NCBI GenBank assembly: GCA_964394085.1
Contig: CAYMWF010000044.1
Location: forward strand, 1 to 40,760
Reading direction: 5' to 3'
DNA length: 40,760 bases
Source of the DNA: CAYMWF01 sp964394085 [NCBI: uncultured Gemmatimonadota bacterium]
GTDB taxonomy: Bacteria; GCA-2686955; CAYMWF01
In this document: positions 24,684 to 32,399 of the stretch, one piece after another
Numbering within the stretch: position 1 is the stretch's first letter
Layout: each line of letters starts with the position of its first letter
Program-made: the position numbers and the translations under genes
The notes under the pieces: model-generated
The model's database searches: none
Told to the model about the DNA's origin: nothing
Seen by the model: only the letters and a program-made list of their open reading frames with translations

Positions 24684-26108
24684 ATGTCGCATACGGAAGG
24701 CTGGCGACTCTTGGAGAACAACACGGGTAAAAAGGGATTCACTGTTCCCGGAATAGAATTCAATCCGACGGAAGCGATCCTGGAAAGTATTTCTGATGGA
24801 GTTTTCACCGTCAGCAAGGACTGGCGGATCACATCATTCAACCGGGCAGCTGAAGAAATCACCGGTGTCGAGCGTGGAGAGGCGATAGGCAAACGCTGCT
24901 CGGAAGTATTCCGGGCCAGTATGTGCGAAGTGAACTGTGCCCTGCGCCGGACCTTCGAGACGGGTAAGCCGGTCATCAACCGGTCCGCTTTTATAATCAC
25001 CGCGGATGGTAACCGGATACCGATCAGTGTTTCGACGGCTCTGCTTCTCGACGAGGCGGGCGGCGTCGTCGGAGGGGCGGAAACTTTCAGGGACCTGAGT
25101 CTTGTGGAAGAACTCCGTAAGGAACTGGAAGGCCGCTTTCATGTGGGCGACCTGATAAGCCGCAGCGAGTCGATGCGGAAGATTTTCTCCATCATCCCGC
25201 AAATCGCCGCCAGCAGCAGCACCGTGCTCATCCAGGGCGAGACGGGCACCGGCAAGGAACTCCTCGCCCGGGCAATACACAATCTCAGTCCCCGTGCCGA
25301 AAAACCATTTGTTGCGGTCAATTGCGGAGCCCTGCCGGATACACTGCTGGAATCGGAGCTTTTCGGTTACAAAGAAGGAGCATTCACCGGCGCGATGAGA
25401 GACAAGGCGGGGCGCTTCGCTCTCGCCGAAGGGGGCAGTATCTTCCTGGATGAAATCGGCGATATCAGCCCGGCGCTGCAGGTGAGACTTCTCCGGGTGC
25501 TGCAGGAAAAAACCTATGAACCTCTCGGCGGTGTCAGAACCATCGAGGCGGATGTCAGGGTGGTTGCGGCGACGAACAGGGATCTCGCAGGGGAGGTGGC
25601 TGAAAACCGCTTCCGCGAGGATCTGTATTATCGGATAAATGTCGTTAATATCGAGCTGCCGCCGCTCAAGCATCGGAAAGAGGATATTCCGCTGCTGATC
25701 GAGCATTTTCTCAAGAGATTCAACAGGCGCCAGGATAAAACCATCTCCGGGGTGAATCCCGAGGTTCTGGCGATCCTTATGGCGCACGACTACCCGGGAA
25801 ACGTGCGAGAGCTCGAAAATATCATCGAATATTCATTCGTCCTCTGCTCGAACGGTCTCATCGAACCGAGGCATCTGCCCGAGCAACTTCTCGTCCACCT
25901 GTCGGCTCCCGATGGCCGCGGCGATATAAAAACCGCCGTGCGGACCGTAGAAGCCCAGGTTATCAGGGACGCACTGAAACGAAACAACTACAACCGGCTG
26001 GCTACTGCGAGAGAACTGGGCATCCATAAAAGCACTCTTTTCAGGAAGATGAGGCACCTCGGCCTGAACCTGCCCGAAAAAGACGGGCGTTCTCACTCGC
26101 CGGACTAG
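24684..26108 (+). CDS. PAS-domain sigma-54-dependent transcriptional activator
   Basis: A PAS domain (about 28-140, with C72, C81 and C85 in RCSEVFRASMCEVNC) is followed by an AAA+ sigma-54 interaction domain: Walker A GETGTGKE (185-192), GAFTGA (232-237) and Walker B SIFLDEIGD (252-260). A Fis-type HTH ends the protein (ALKRNNYNRLATARELGIHKS...). There is no receiver domain, so a ligand or redox state at the PAS domain is the likely signal. It stands next to NifX, DUF5320 and Mrp genes. In Desulfovibrio an activator of this type controls the orange-protein operons. The ATG has no clear ribosome-binding site. Confidence 0.9.
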   Translation: MSHTEGWRLLENNTGKKGFTVPGIEFNPTEAILESISDGVFTVSKDWRITSFNRAAEEITGVERGEAIGKRCSEVFRASMCEVNCALRRTFETGKPVINRSAFIITADGNRIPISVSTALLLDEAGGVVGGAETFRDLSLVEELRKELEGRFHVGDLISRSESMRKIFSIIPQIAASSSTVLIQGETGTGKELLARAIHNLSPRAEKPFVAVNCGALPDTLLESELFGYKEGAFTGAMRDKAGRFALAEGGSIFLDEIGDISPALQVRLLRVLQEKTYEPLGGVRTIEADVRVVAATNRDLAGEVAENRFREDLYYRINVVNIELPPLKHRKEDIPLLIEHFLKRFNRRQDKTISGVNPEVLAILMAHDYPGNVRELENIIEYSFVLCSNGLIEPRHLPEQLLVHLSAPDGRGDIKTAVRTVEAQVIRDALKRNNYNRLATARELGIHKSTLFRKMRHLGLNLPEKDGRSHSPD

Positions 26109-26115
26109 CAGAGTC

Positions 26116-26126
26116 GCATTATTGCA
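26116..26126. promoter_or_regulatory. Second copy of the TGCAATAATGC motif
   Basis: GCATTATTGCA is the exact reverse complement of 24581-24591. It lies just after the activator stop codon and 170 bp before the NifX gene, a typical distance for an upstream activator site. No convincing sigma-54 core promoter was found between here and 26296. Confidence 0.45.
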
Positions 26127-26295
26127 CCTTTGAGCGGCTGCAGGGACGCGTTCATACTACTGCACCGGTAGACCACCGGCCCACCCCATTTCTTCTAATC
26201 CATCATATTTCAATAAGTTGAGAGATAGCATCCGATGGCGTCACCCTTCGGCATACTCGATGCAATATACCATCGACAGCCGGAGGTAGAACCTG

Positions 26296-26913
26296 ATGAA
26301 AGTGGCGCTGGCAGTCTGGAACAGAAGGATTTCACCGGTCTTCGATGTGTCCCGGCAGTTTGTAATCCTTGAAATTCATGATGACTCGGTCGCCCGCAGG
26401 AGGACATGGGAGATCCGGGTCGAAGATCCTCTGCAGCGCGTAGACCAGCTGTTCGAGCTGGGAGTGGAGATACTGATATGCGGCGCCATATCGAGGTCAC
26501 TGCTGACAGTACTCGAGGAGCGGGGGATGAAAGTGATCCCCTTCACGGCGGGAGGAATTGAGGAGATTATCGAAGCCTTCCGCTTGAACAACCTTTTGAG
26601 TCCGGAGCTGGCGATGCCCGGCTGCGGTCCCGGACAAAGAGAGAATCGAACCTGCCGCGGGAGTAGAAGCGGCAGGGGATCCGAAGGAAAAAGGAGGTGG
26701 ACCATGCCGCAGGGTGATGGAACGGGTCCCCGGGGAAAGGGGCCGGAAACGGGCCGCCGCCGGGGCCTCTGCAGAAGCGGTAAAAAGCAAGTGTCTGAGG
26801 GGTGGTGGAGCTCGAGGAGAATGACCGGGAAATCCGGCAGCAAACGGGAAAATGGAACCGGAGGTCCGGGAACGGGGAAGACTCGGAACCGGAAATTCGG
26901 GGAAGGAGGATAA
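26296..26913 (+). CDS. NifX-family protein running in frame into a DUF5320-like segment
   Basis: Residues 1-105 are a dinitrogenase-cofactor-binding (NifX/orange-protein) fold: MKVALAVWNRRISPVFDVSRQF, then VEILICGAISRSL and VIPFTAGGIEEIIEAF. Residues 106-136 are a low-complexity linker, and residue 137 begins MPQGDGTGPRGKGPETGR, the start of DUF5320-type proteins. NifX-like proteins normally end near residue 110-125. The linker DNA holds a hairpin and a strong ribosome-binding site, so it looks like former intercistronic sequence whose stop was lost, by mutation or by assembly error. GGAGG precedes the first ATG. Related proteins bind Fe-S or Mo-Fe-S clusters. Confidence 0.6.
   Translation: MKVALAVWNRRISPVFDVSRQFVILEIHDDSVARRRTWEIRVEDPLQRVDQLFELGVEILICGAISRSLLTVLEERGMKVIPFTAGGIEEIIEAFRLNNLLSPELAMPGCGPGQRENRTCRGSRSGRGSEGKRRWTMPQGDGTGPRGKGPETGRRRGLCRSGKKQVSEGWWSSRRMTGKSGSKRENGTGGPGTGKTRNRKFGEGG
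26651..26676 (+). other. Hairpin in the NifX-DUF5320 junction
   Basis: CCTGCCGC (26651-26658) and GCGGCAGG (26669-26676) form a perfect 8-bp stem with a 10-base loop. It lies just before the internal ribosome-binding site AAGGAGGT (26691-26698). Confidence 0.65.
26704..26913 (+). CDS. DUF5320-like small protein (internal start)
   Basis: AAGGAGGT at 26691-26698, 5 bases before this in-frame ATG, is one of the best ribosome-binding sites in the window, so a separate 69-residue product is likely even though the upstream frame reads through. It starts MPQGDGTGPRGKGPETGRRRGLC like DUF5320 proteins but lacks the Gly/Tyr-rich middle and the C-terminal coiled coil. A neighbouring frame from about 26802 encodes ELEENDREIRQQTGKW, which looks like that coil, so a frameshift is possible. 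Confidence 0.5.
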   Translation: MPQGDGTGPRGKGPETGRRRGLCRSGKKQVSEGWWSSRRMTGKSGSKRENGTGGPGTGKTRNRKFGEGG

Positions 26914-26917
26914 GGTC

Positions 26918-27280
26918 ATGCCACATGGCGATAGAACGGGACCCGCCGTTGCGGGACCGAGAACGGGACGGACGGCCGGATTCTGCGCCGGATACGATCA
27001 GCCGGGATTCATGCATCCGGCGCCGGGCCGCGGATATGGAGCCGGAACCGGGATGGGATACGGTGGAAGACAAAGTGCGGGAGGCGGATGGGGCAGACGC
27101 AACATGTACCAAAAGACCGGGGTGCCGTGCCGGCACAGGTTCCCGGCGGAGCGGACGGAGATACCGCATGCTTCGGCAGCGGTTGCGGAGAAGGAGCACC
27201 TCGTCGGCCAGGCGGAAATCCTCCAGAGGCAGATCGAAGCGATTCATGCACGAATCGATGAGCTGACGAACAGAAACTGA
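26918..27280 (+). CDS. DUF5320 family protein
   Basis: The 120-residue protein has the family layout: MPHGDRTGPAVAGPRTGRTAGFC at the N-terminus, a Gly/Tyr-rich middle (PGRGYGAGTGMGYGG), and a C-terminal coiled coil (EKEHLVGQAEILQRQIEAIHARIDEL). The ATG at 26918 has GGAAGGAGG upstream (26900-26908). The function of the family is unknown. It recurs beside NifX and Mrp genes in anaerobes and may scaffold iron-sulfur or metal-cluster proteins. Confidence 0.8.
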   Translation: MPHGDRTGPAVAGPRTGRTAGFCAGYDQPGFMHPAPGRGYGAGTGMGYGGRQSAGGGWGRRNMYQKTGVPCRHRFPAERTEIPHASAAVAEKEHLVGQAEILQRQIEAIHARIDELTNRN

Positions 27281-27360
27281 AACGGCCCGATGACAGCCGG
27301 GATGTGCGGGCATAAAACCCGCACACCGGCCGTTCCGCAGTACCGGAAGGAATCGGAGTC

Positions 27361-27804
27361 ATGAAAATTGCTGTGACATCAAAAGGAACCACGCCGGATT
27401 CCAAAGTGGATCCGCGTTTCGGCAGAGCAGCCGCGATCATCCTGTTCGACACTGATAGCGATCTGTATGAAGCGATCGATCCCTCTCAAAACCTTGACAT
27501 GTCCCAGGGGGCGGGCATCCAGGCTGCCAGAGCGGTTGCGCGTCTCGGAGCGAACTGCCTGCTCACCGGGCATTGCGGGCCCCAGGCTTTTAAAACGCTT
27601 TCGGCCGCCGGAGTAAAAGTATACACGGGCGTAAAAGGCAAAGTGACCGAAACGATCGAAGCTTTCGCCCGGATCGAAGGGACGACGATTGTGGAAAATC
27701 CGGGAAACTTGGTCACCCGGGAAATCGAGAAACTTAGGGAGGAGATATGCACGACGATACCACAGGCTTTGAAAGAGACATTCCCCGGGAGATCACCGGG
27801 TTGA
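27361..27804 (+). CDS. NifX/NifB-family (orange-protein-like) cluster-binding protein
   Basis: The 147-residue protein begins MKIAVTSKGTTPDSKVDPRFGRAAAIILFD, the classic start of this family, and contains LGANCLLTGHCGPQAFKTL and the glycine-rich turn of the cluster-binding fold. It lacks a His-rich tail. The last 58 bases overlap the Mrp gene in another frame, so the C-terminal TTIPQALKETFPGRSPG may be an extension. Homologues such as the Desulfovibrio orange protein carry a Mo-Cu-S cluster. GGAAGGAATCGGAGT provides the ribosome-binding site. Confidence 0.85.
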   Translation: MKIAVTSKGTTPDSKVDPRFGRAAAIILFDTDSDLYEAIDPSQNLDMSQGAGIQAARAVARLGANCLLTGHCGPQAFKTLSAAGVKVYTGVKGKVTETIEAFARIEGTTIVENPGNLVTREIEKLREEICTTIPQALKETFPGRSPG

Positions 27805-28724
27805 AGGTCGGAAAGAACGAAAGTCGCGAAAACGGACCAACCGCCCGGCGGGGAAACGGTATCCATGCCGGCGCAGCAGGACCCGGGCTGAACGGAAAAA
27901 AAAAGGCTGAGCAGGAGGCTCTGCAGAATCGTATGCGCCGGATCGAACACCAGGTTATCGTGATGTCGGGAAAAGGCGGCGTGGGCAAGAGCATGGTGGC
28001 CGTCAACCTGGCTGTATTTCTCGCCCGTGCGGGATACAGGGTGGGCCTGCTCGATATCGATATACACGGGCCCAGCGTTCCCGTCATGCTGGGGCTCGAA
28101 GGAGAGACGATCCGGACGTACGGCGAGTCGATTCTCCCGGTCGAAGCGGGTTCCCTGTCAATCATGTCGATCGGATTCCTGCTTCGCGACAGGGGAAACG
28201 CGGTGATCTGGCGCGGCCCGATGAAGATGAGCATGATCAAGAAGTTTCTTCTGAATGTCGACTGGGGGGATCTCGATTACCTGGTGATCGACGCCCCGCC
28301 GGGAACGGGCGACGAGCCCCTGTCGGTCTGTCAACTGATCAAGAACCTCGATGGAGCATTGATTGTAACGACACCGCAGGAGACGGCCACGGTGGACGTG
28401 AGAAAGTCGATCAGTTTCTGCAGAAGGCTGAACCTGGATGTCATCGGCGTCATCGAGAATATGAGCGGATTCTTATGTCGGAACTGCGGGAAGGTGACGG
28501 AGATATTCAGCGCCGGGGGGGGAGAGCGGATGGCGCGCGAGATGGAAGTTCCCTTCCTGGGACGAGTGCCGATCGATCCCGAAATAACGAGGTCGGGCGA
28601 TGAAGGCGTCCCATTCCTTCAGCGGCACGGAGAAGCCGCCGCCGCCGCCGTCCTCGAGAGAATATTCCAGGCTGCATTCGAGCATTCCGGTATCGATGCA
28701 ACTATCGGATCAGTAAGTGCATGA
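27747..28724 (+). CDS. Mrp/NBP35-type P-loop ATPase
   Basis: After a 65-residue polar N-terminal extension the 325-residue protein has the deviant Walker A SGKGGVGKS (74-82), DIDIHGPSVPVMLG, DAPPGTGDEPLS, and the C244-x2-C247 pair (CRNCG) that binds a bridging [4Fe-4S] cluster in Mrp/NBP35 scaffolds. It lacks the N-terminal DUF59/MIP18 domain of some Mrp proteins. GGGAGGAG precedes the ATG inside the NifX gene. It probably assembles or transfers clusters to the NifX-type partners; in Desulfovibrio the corresponding ATPases belong to the orange-protein complex. Confidence 0.9.
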   Translation: MHDDTTGFERDIPREITGLKVGKNESRENGPTARRGNGIHAGAAGPGLNGKKKAEQEALQNRMRRIEHQVIVMSGKGGVGKSMVAVNLAVFLARAGYRVGLLDIDIHGPSVPVMLGLEGETIRTYGESILPVEAGSLSIMSIGFLLRDRGNAVIWRGPMKMSMIKKFLLNVDWGDLDYLVIDAPPGTGDEPLSVCQLIKNLDGALIVTTPQETATVDVRKSISFCRRLNLDVIGVIENMSGFLCRNCGKVTEIFSAGGGERMAREMEVPFLGRVPIDPEITRSGDEGVPFLQRHGEAAAAAVLERIFQAAFEHSGIDATIGSVSA

Positions 28725-28749
28725 TCCGTTTCGAGTAAAGGAGAATCAG

Positions 28750-28977
28750 ATGCGAATCGCCGCTACTGCCTTAAACGGTGCGGTTGCCCCGTCCATCTGC
28801 CAGACTTCGACATCCACCTTCACCAATCCCGGCTTCGATGTCAGGAAGATCCGCTATTATTATCTCCAGGCAACCTCTATCCATTGGAAACAGGAGGCTT
28901 TCAAACATCCCGGCGACCGGGTGAGACATGGATTTGACTTTACATTGCCGGAACAAGCCTCTATTCATCTATATTGA
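28750..28977 (+). CDS. Short hypothetical protein, possible NifX remnant
   Basis: A good ribosome-binding site (TAAAGGAG, 28737-28744) precedes an ATG opening 75 codons. The start MRIAATALNGAVAPSIC resembles NifX-family N-termini (MRIAVTA...VAP.F..C), and the remainder then diverges. It may be a decayed or frameshifted third NifX-like gene at the end of the orange-protein-type cluster. No other family is recognisable. Confidence 0.45.
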   Translation: MRIAATALNGAVAPSICQTSTSTFTNPGFDVRKIRYYYLQATSIHWKQEAFKHPGDRVRHGFDFTLPEQASIHLY

Positions 28978-28995
28978 CGGAAAGGTTATTGTTCC

Positions 28996-29295
28996 GTGAA
29001 CAGGGTACCCTCTGGAAAAATCGATTCCTCAGGGCTGAAAGCAGCTCTCACGATTCTTACCTGTATAGCGTTATTCTCTGCAGGATTCCACTTGCATGAG
29101 GATCATGATTCGACGGCTCCTGCTGAAGATTGCCCAATATGCCTGGTCATCCAGGCTTTTTTGATTCTGATGGTTCTTCCCGGGGTTCATTCCCGGATCG
29201 TACCTGCTAGCAGGTTAAAGAACTTTCCGCAGTTTTCCCCGATTCAACGGAGTGATGCCTTCATCCGCTCCGGACGTTCTCCTCCGGATTTCTGA
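28996..29295 (+). CDS. Small membrane protein with His/Cys motif
   Basis: The 99-residue protein has two hydrophobic segments (ALTILTCIALFSAGFHL and CLVIQAFLILMVLPGV) joined by HLHEDHDSTAPAEDCPIC, a His/Asp/Cys cluster that could bind zinc or copper and recalls DUF2946-type proteins. The GTG start has only a weak ribosome-binding site. It lies just before an outer-membrane barrel and ZnuA/ZnuB genes, so a metal-related role is likely. Confidence 0.55.
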   Translation: MNRVPSGKIDSSGLKAALTILTCIALFSAGFHLHEDHDSTAPAEDCPICLVIQAFLILMVLPGVHSRIVPASRLKNFPQFSPIQRSDAFIRSGRSPPDF

Positions 29296-29379
29296 ATAAC
29301 CAGGCTGAAATAACATTCAAAAGACCATCCCCGGCAGTTTGGCCTGTCCGGTATATTTATCATTTACAGGAGTTTCGTA

Positions 29380-30588
29380 ATGCGATCCTCTATTCAGATC
29401 AGCATTCAAGCTGCTTTTATCTGTGTCTTTTTCTCCATACCGGTGTTGTTTCCCGGCGTCTCCGCCGGCGAGGGAGCTACCGCAACCGGTATGAGCCGGG
29501 CTTTCAATCCATCGCTCGGCGTCAACTGCCTGTTTACAGGGGCGTACTCGGATGTTTCGAACGAAGATGACGCTTCCGTCCACGGAGGTGCATTCCGAAC
29601 CGGCTTTCACCTCCAGGAGCTCGAAATCGGCCTGACGTCTATTGTCGATCCATATTTCAGTGCTCAGGCGGCTCTGGCCGTTCACGGCGATTCGGGTTTC
29701 GAGGTCGAGGAAGCGTTCGTCCGGAGCAGAAATCTTCCCAGGGGCCTGGAACTGCAGCTCGGGAAATGCTTCCTGCCTTTCGGTAAACACAACCTTTTAC
29801 ACACGCATTCCTTCCCTTTCCTGGACGCTCCCTGGGCACACTCGGTTCTCCTCGGGTTTCACGGTCTCAATGACGTAGGCGCGCGCCTGGCCTACCTGTC
29901 ACCTTTACCGTGGTTTTCAGATTTTTCCGCCGCGGTTTTTTACCCCGGAGCCGAATCTCCTTTTGCCAGGCTCGATCCTGAGGACTTCGCGGTTCTCGTA
30001 AACAACCGCAATCTCTGGGAACTCGCGCCGACAGCCACGTTCGAGTTCGGGTTTACCTGGGCGGAAGGGGCAGTTTCGTCTGAAGTGCTGCACAGGTTGA
30101 CTGATCCCCTGGGTCATCATGATCATTCAAGTGATGAAGAAGAAGATTTTGACAGGTCTTTCCTCAGGATCCTGGGTGTTGACGCGACATTCAAGGTTGT
30201 TTCGACCCGTAACAGAAGCTGGGATATTTCGATCGAGTATCTCTGGAGCAGGGGGCTCGCGGAAGGTTCCAAGGCTTCGTATGGCGGCATTACGGGGTAC
30301 GGGCGTTTCCAGCTCAACAGAAGATGGTGGGTGCAGGCCAGGGGGGATCTCCTCGGTATACCCATGAAGCCGGCAGAAGAGCATGAAGAAGGGAGCGGCG
30401 GAGAGGATCATCTCGAGGAGCGTGATACACCGTGGAGAATGACCGGGCTCCTGGCCCTGGTGCTCAGCGAATTCAGTGCCGTGCGTCTTCAATATGACTA
30501 TGTCGATAGAATTACCGAAAGGCCGGAAAACCGGATAATTCTCCAGTTGAACGTGACTTTCGGTGCCCATCCGGCACACGTCTACTGA
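29380..30588 (+). CDS. Outer-membrane beta-barrel protein, probable zinc-linked porin
   Basis: A signal peptide (IQAAFICVFFSIPVLFPGVSA) precedes about 370 residues of alternating aromatic and polar strands ending in a C-terminal barrel strand (NRIILQLNVTFGAHPAHVY). Two acidic/His-rich loops stand out: LGHHDHSSDEEEDFDR near residue 245 and EEHEEGSGGEDHLEERD near 335. Such loops capture zinc in outer-membrane zinc proteins. ZnuA starts 22 bp downstream. There is no TonB box or plug domain, so a porin is more likely than a TonB-dependent receptor. CAGGAG precedes the ATG. Confidence 0.65.
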   Translation: MRSSIQISIQAAFICVFFSIPVLFPGVSAGEGATATGMSRAFNPSLGVNCLFTGAYSDVSNEDDASVHGGAFRTGFHLQELEIGLTSIVDPYFSAQAALAVHGDSGFEVEEAFVRSRNLPRGLELQLGKCFLPFGKHNLLHTHSFPFLDAPWAHSVLLGFHGLNDVGARLAYLSPLPWFSDFSAAVFYPGAESPFARLDPEDFAVLVNNRNLWELAPTATFEFGFTWAEGAVSSEVLHRLTDPLGHHDHSSDEEEDFDRSFLRILGVDATFKVVSTRNRSWDISIEYLWSRGLAEGSKASYGGITGYGRFQLNRRWWVQARGDLLGIPMKPAEEHEEGSGGEDHLEERDTPWRMTGLLALVLSEFSAVRLQYDYVDRITERPENRIILQLNVTFGAHPAHVY

Positions 30589-30610
30589 TACGGGACGGGA
30601 GGTCCTCGTC

Positions 30611-31537
30611 ATGAAGAATATTTTTGCTGGTATAATAGTATTACTGCTCATTTGTGAACCGGTCCGGTCCGAGCGGAAATTCAATATCGTGGCCACGACA
30701 CCGGAGCTTGCGGCCATCGCCTGTGAAATTGCCGGTGAAGCCGGCATCGTCCACACAATCGCCCGTCCCGACCAGGATCCTCATTACCTGCAGGCCAAGC
30801 CGAGTCACATGGTCACTCTCAGGCATGCCGATGCGGTGATCTATACCGGGCTTCAACTCGAGATCGGCTGGCTGCCCAGGCTCCTCGAGGGGGCGCGCAA
30901 TCCTGTTATCCTGCCGGGGCGAGCCGGAAACCTGAATGCGTCCGATGCCATCGGAACTTTTCTGGAAGTTCCGGGGGCGGAAGTGGATCGAAGCATGGGG
31001 GACGTCCATCCTGAAGGGAATCCCCACTTCATCTACGATCCGCGCAACGGGGTCGAAGTCGCCGGCTGGCTGGCTCGCAGGCTCGCTGAACTGGATCCCG
31101 GCAGCGCGGATCTGTATATCGAAAATGCGGAAAAATTCAAAATTGAAATGGACGGATTGATCAAAGGCTGGGAACGCGGGACGGCCCACCTGAAGGGCCG
31201 CAGGATAATCGCATATCACAAACAATGGGAATATCTCGTGGAATGGCTTGGTCTCGAACTGGTCGCCTATATCGAGGATAAACCAGGCATTCCTCCCTCA
31301 CCTCGCCACGTTCGGGAACTGGAGCAACTCATCCCGGCCGAAGGGATCAGTTTCCTGTTCAAAGCCCATTTCGTTCCTTCCCGGGCGCCGGCGATACTTG
31401 CCGACCGAACGGGAGCAAAGCTGGTGGTTCTGCCGGGCACGGTGACCGGCGCGGAAGGCAACGAAACATACGGTCAATGGATCGGCGGAATAATCGAAAT
31501 CCTGTCGACCTCTGTGAATCCGGACGGTTTACGATGA
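30611..31537 (+). CDS. znuA: Zinc/manganese ABC transporter substrate-binding protein (ZnuA family)
   Basis: The protein has a signal peptide (IFAGIIVLLLICEPVRS) and cluster A-1 binding-protein features: histidines in DPHYLQ, NPHFIY and AYHKQW, and an acidic ligand candidate near the C-terminus (GNETYGQWI). It has no His-rich loop between the lobes, so manganese or iron cannot be excluded, but the His-rich barrel upstream favours zinc. The ATG at 30611 is preceded by GGGAGG; an earlier in-frame ATG would overlap the barrel gene. Its stop overlaps the permease start (ATGA). Confidence 0.85.
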   Translation: MKNIFAGIIVLLLICEPVRSERKFNIVATTPELAAIACEIAGEAGIVHTIARPDQDPHYLQAKPSHMVTLRHADAVIYTGLQLEIGWLPRLLEGARNPVILPGRAGNLNASDAIGTFLEVPGAEVDRSMGDVHPEGNPHFIYDPRNGVEVAGWLARRLAELDPGSADLYIENAEKFKIEMDGLIKGWERGTAHLKGRRIIAYHKQWEYLVEWLGLELVAYIEDKPGIPPSPRHVRELEQLIPAEGISFLFKAHFVPSRAPAILADRTGAKLVVLPGTVTGAEGNETYGQWIGGIIEILSTSVNPDGLR

Positions 31538-32358
31538 GTGAGATGATCTTTTTCATGGCTGCCCCGCTCGCGGCTTGCGTGCTGCTTGCCGGTATCCATG
31601 GTTACCTGGGAATACACATTGTCAGCCGGGGCGTGATCTTCGCGGATATCGCCCTTGCCCAGATGGCCGCCCTCGGCGCGGCGGTCGGTCTGGTTTTTCA
31701 CCTGGAATTCGACAGCCTGGCGGCGAACATCCTGTCTGTTTTGTTCACTTTCTGCGGCGCTCTCCTGCTGGCCGGCGTGCGTCGTTTCGAGCAGAAGGTT
31801 CCTGCCGAAGCTTTTATAGGGGTGCTTTACGTCATGGGTGCGGCGCTGGTGGTTTTACTCATGGATCGCGCACCCCACGGTGGAGAGCTGGTCAAGCAGC
31901 TGATGGTCGGGCAGATCCTGTGGGTTTCATGGAGAGATGTTCTTATCGAAGCGGTGGTCTACGGCCTCGTCGGAGTGGTATTTTTATTTCTGCATACCAG
32001 GCTTTATGCCGTCAGCACCGGTTCGGGCGGGCCTGAGAAACCGGGTTCCGTCTTCTTCTACGACATGGTCTTCTACACGCTCTTCGGGATTGTTGTGACC
32101 GTCTCGGTGCGGGTGGCGGGTGTGCTCCTCGTCTTCACCTACCTGGTGGTGCCTGCGGTGATAGCGGTACTGCTCACGGAAAGGTTTTCGACAAGGTTGA
32201 TGACGGGATGGTTCTCCGGAATCATGATCAGCCTGGCCGGAATCTCGATCTCTTACTGGTTGGATTTTCCCACCGGTGCGGCGACCGTGGCCGTCGCGGG
32301 TTTCTTTCTTGCAGTTGTGTCAGTCTGGAAAGGCATCACGTTGAATCAGGAGCGTTGA
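31534..32358 (+). CDS. znuB: Metal ABC transporter permease (ZnuB family)
   Basis: The 274-residue membrane protein has about eight helices and the ABC-3 family landmarks GYLGIHIVSRGVIFADIALAQMAALG and VRVAGVLLVFTYLVVPAV. Translation is coupled to znuA through ATGA. No ATPase gene (znuC) is present before, between or after; the next gene is on the other strand. The ATPase must be encoded elsewhere or shared. Confidence 0.9.
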   Translation: MSEMIFFMAAPLAACVLLAGIHGYLGIHIVSRGVIFADIALAQMAALGAAVGLVFHLEFDSLAANILSVLFTFCGALLLAGVRRFEQKVPAEAFIGVLYVMGAALVVLLMDRAPHGGELVKQLMVGQILWVSWRDVLIEAVVYGLVGVVFLFLHTRLYAVSTGSGGPEKPGSVFFYDMVFYTLFGIVVTVSVRVAGVLLVFTYLVVPAVIAVLLTERFSTRLMTGWFSGIMISLAGISISYWLDFPTGAATVAVAGFFLAVVSVWKGITLNQER

Positions 32359-32399
32359 AGCAGGGGCTGCTCTGATAGAGGGGTTGAATCGCGCCGGTA

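Noticed and set aside
26127-26295. Sigma-54 core promoter before the NifX gene
   Set aside because: GG-N10-GC matches exist (for example at about 26135 and 26168) but lack the TGGCAC and TTGCW context and are expected by chance.
27009-27452. Minus-strand frames over the DUF5320 and NifX genes
   Set aside because: They are Arg/Ser/Pro-rich shadows of G/C-rich coding sequence without start signals.
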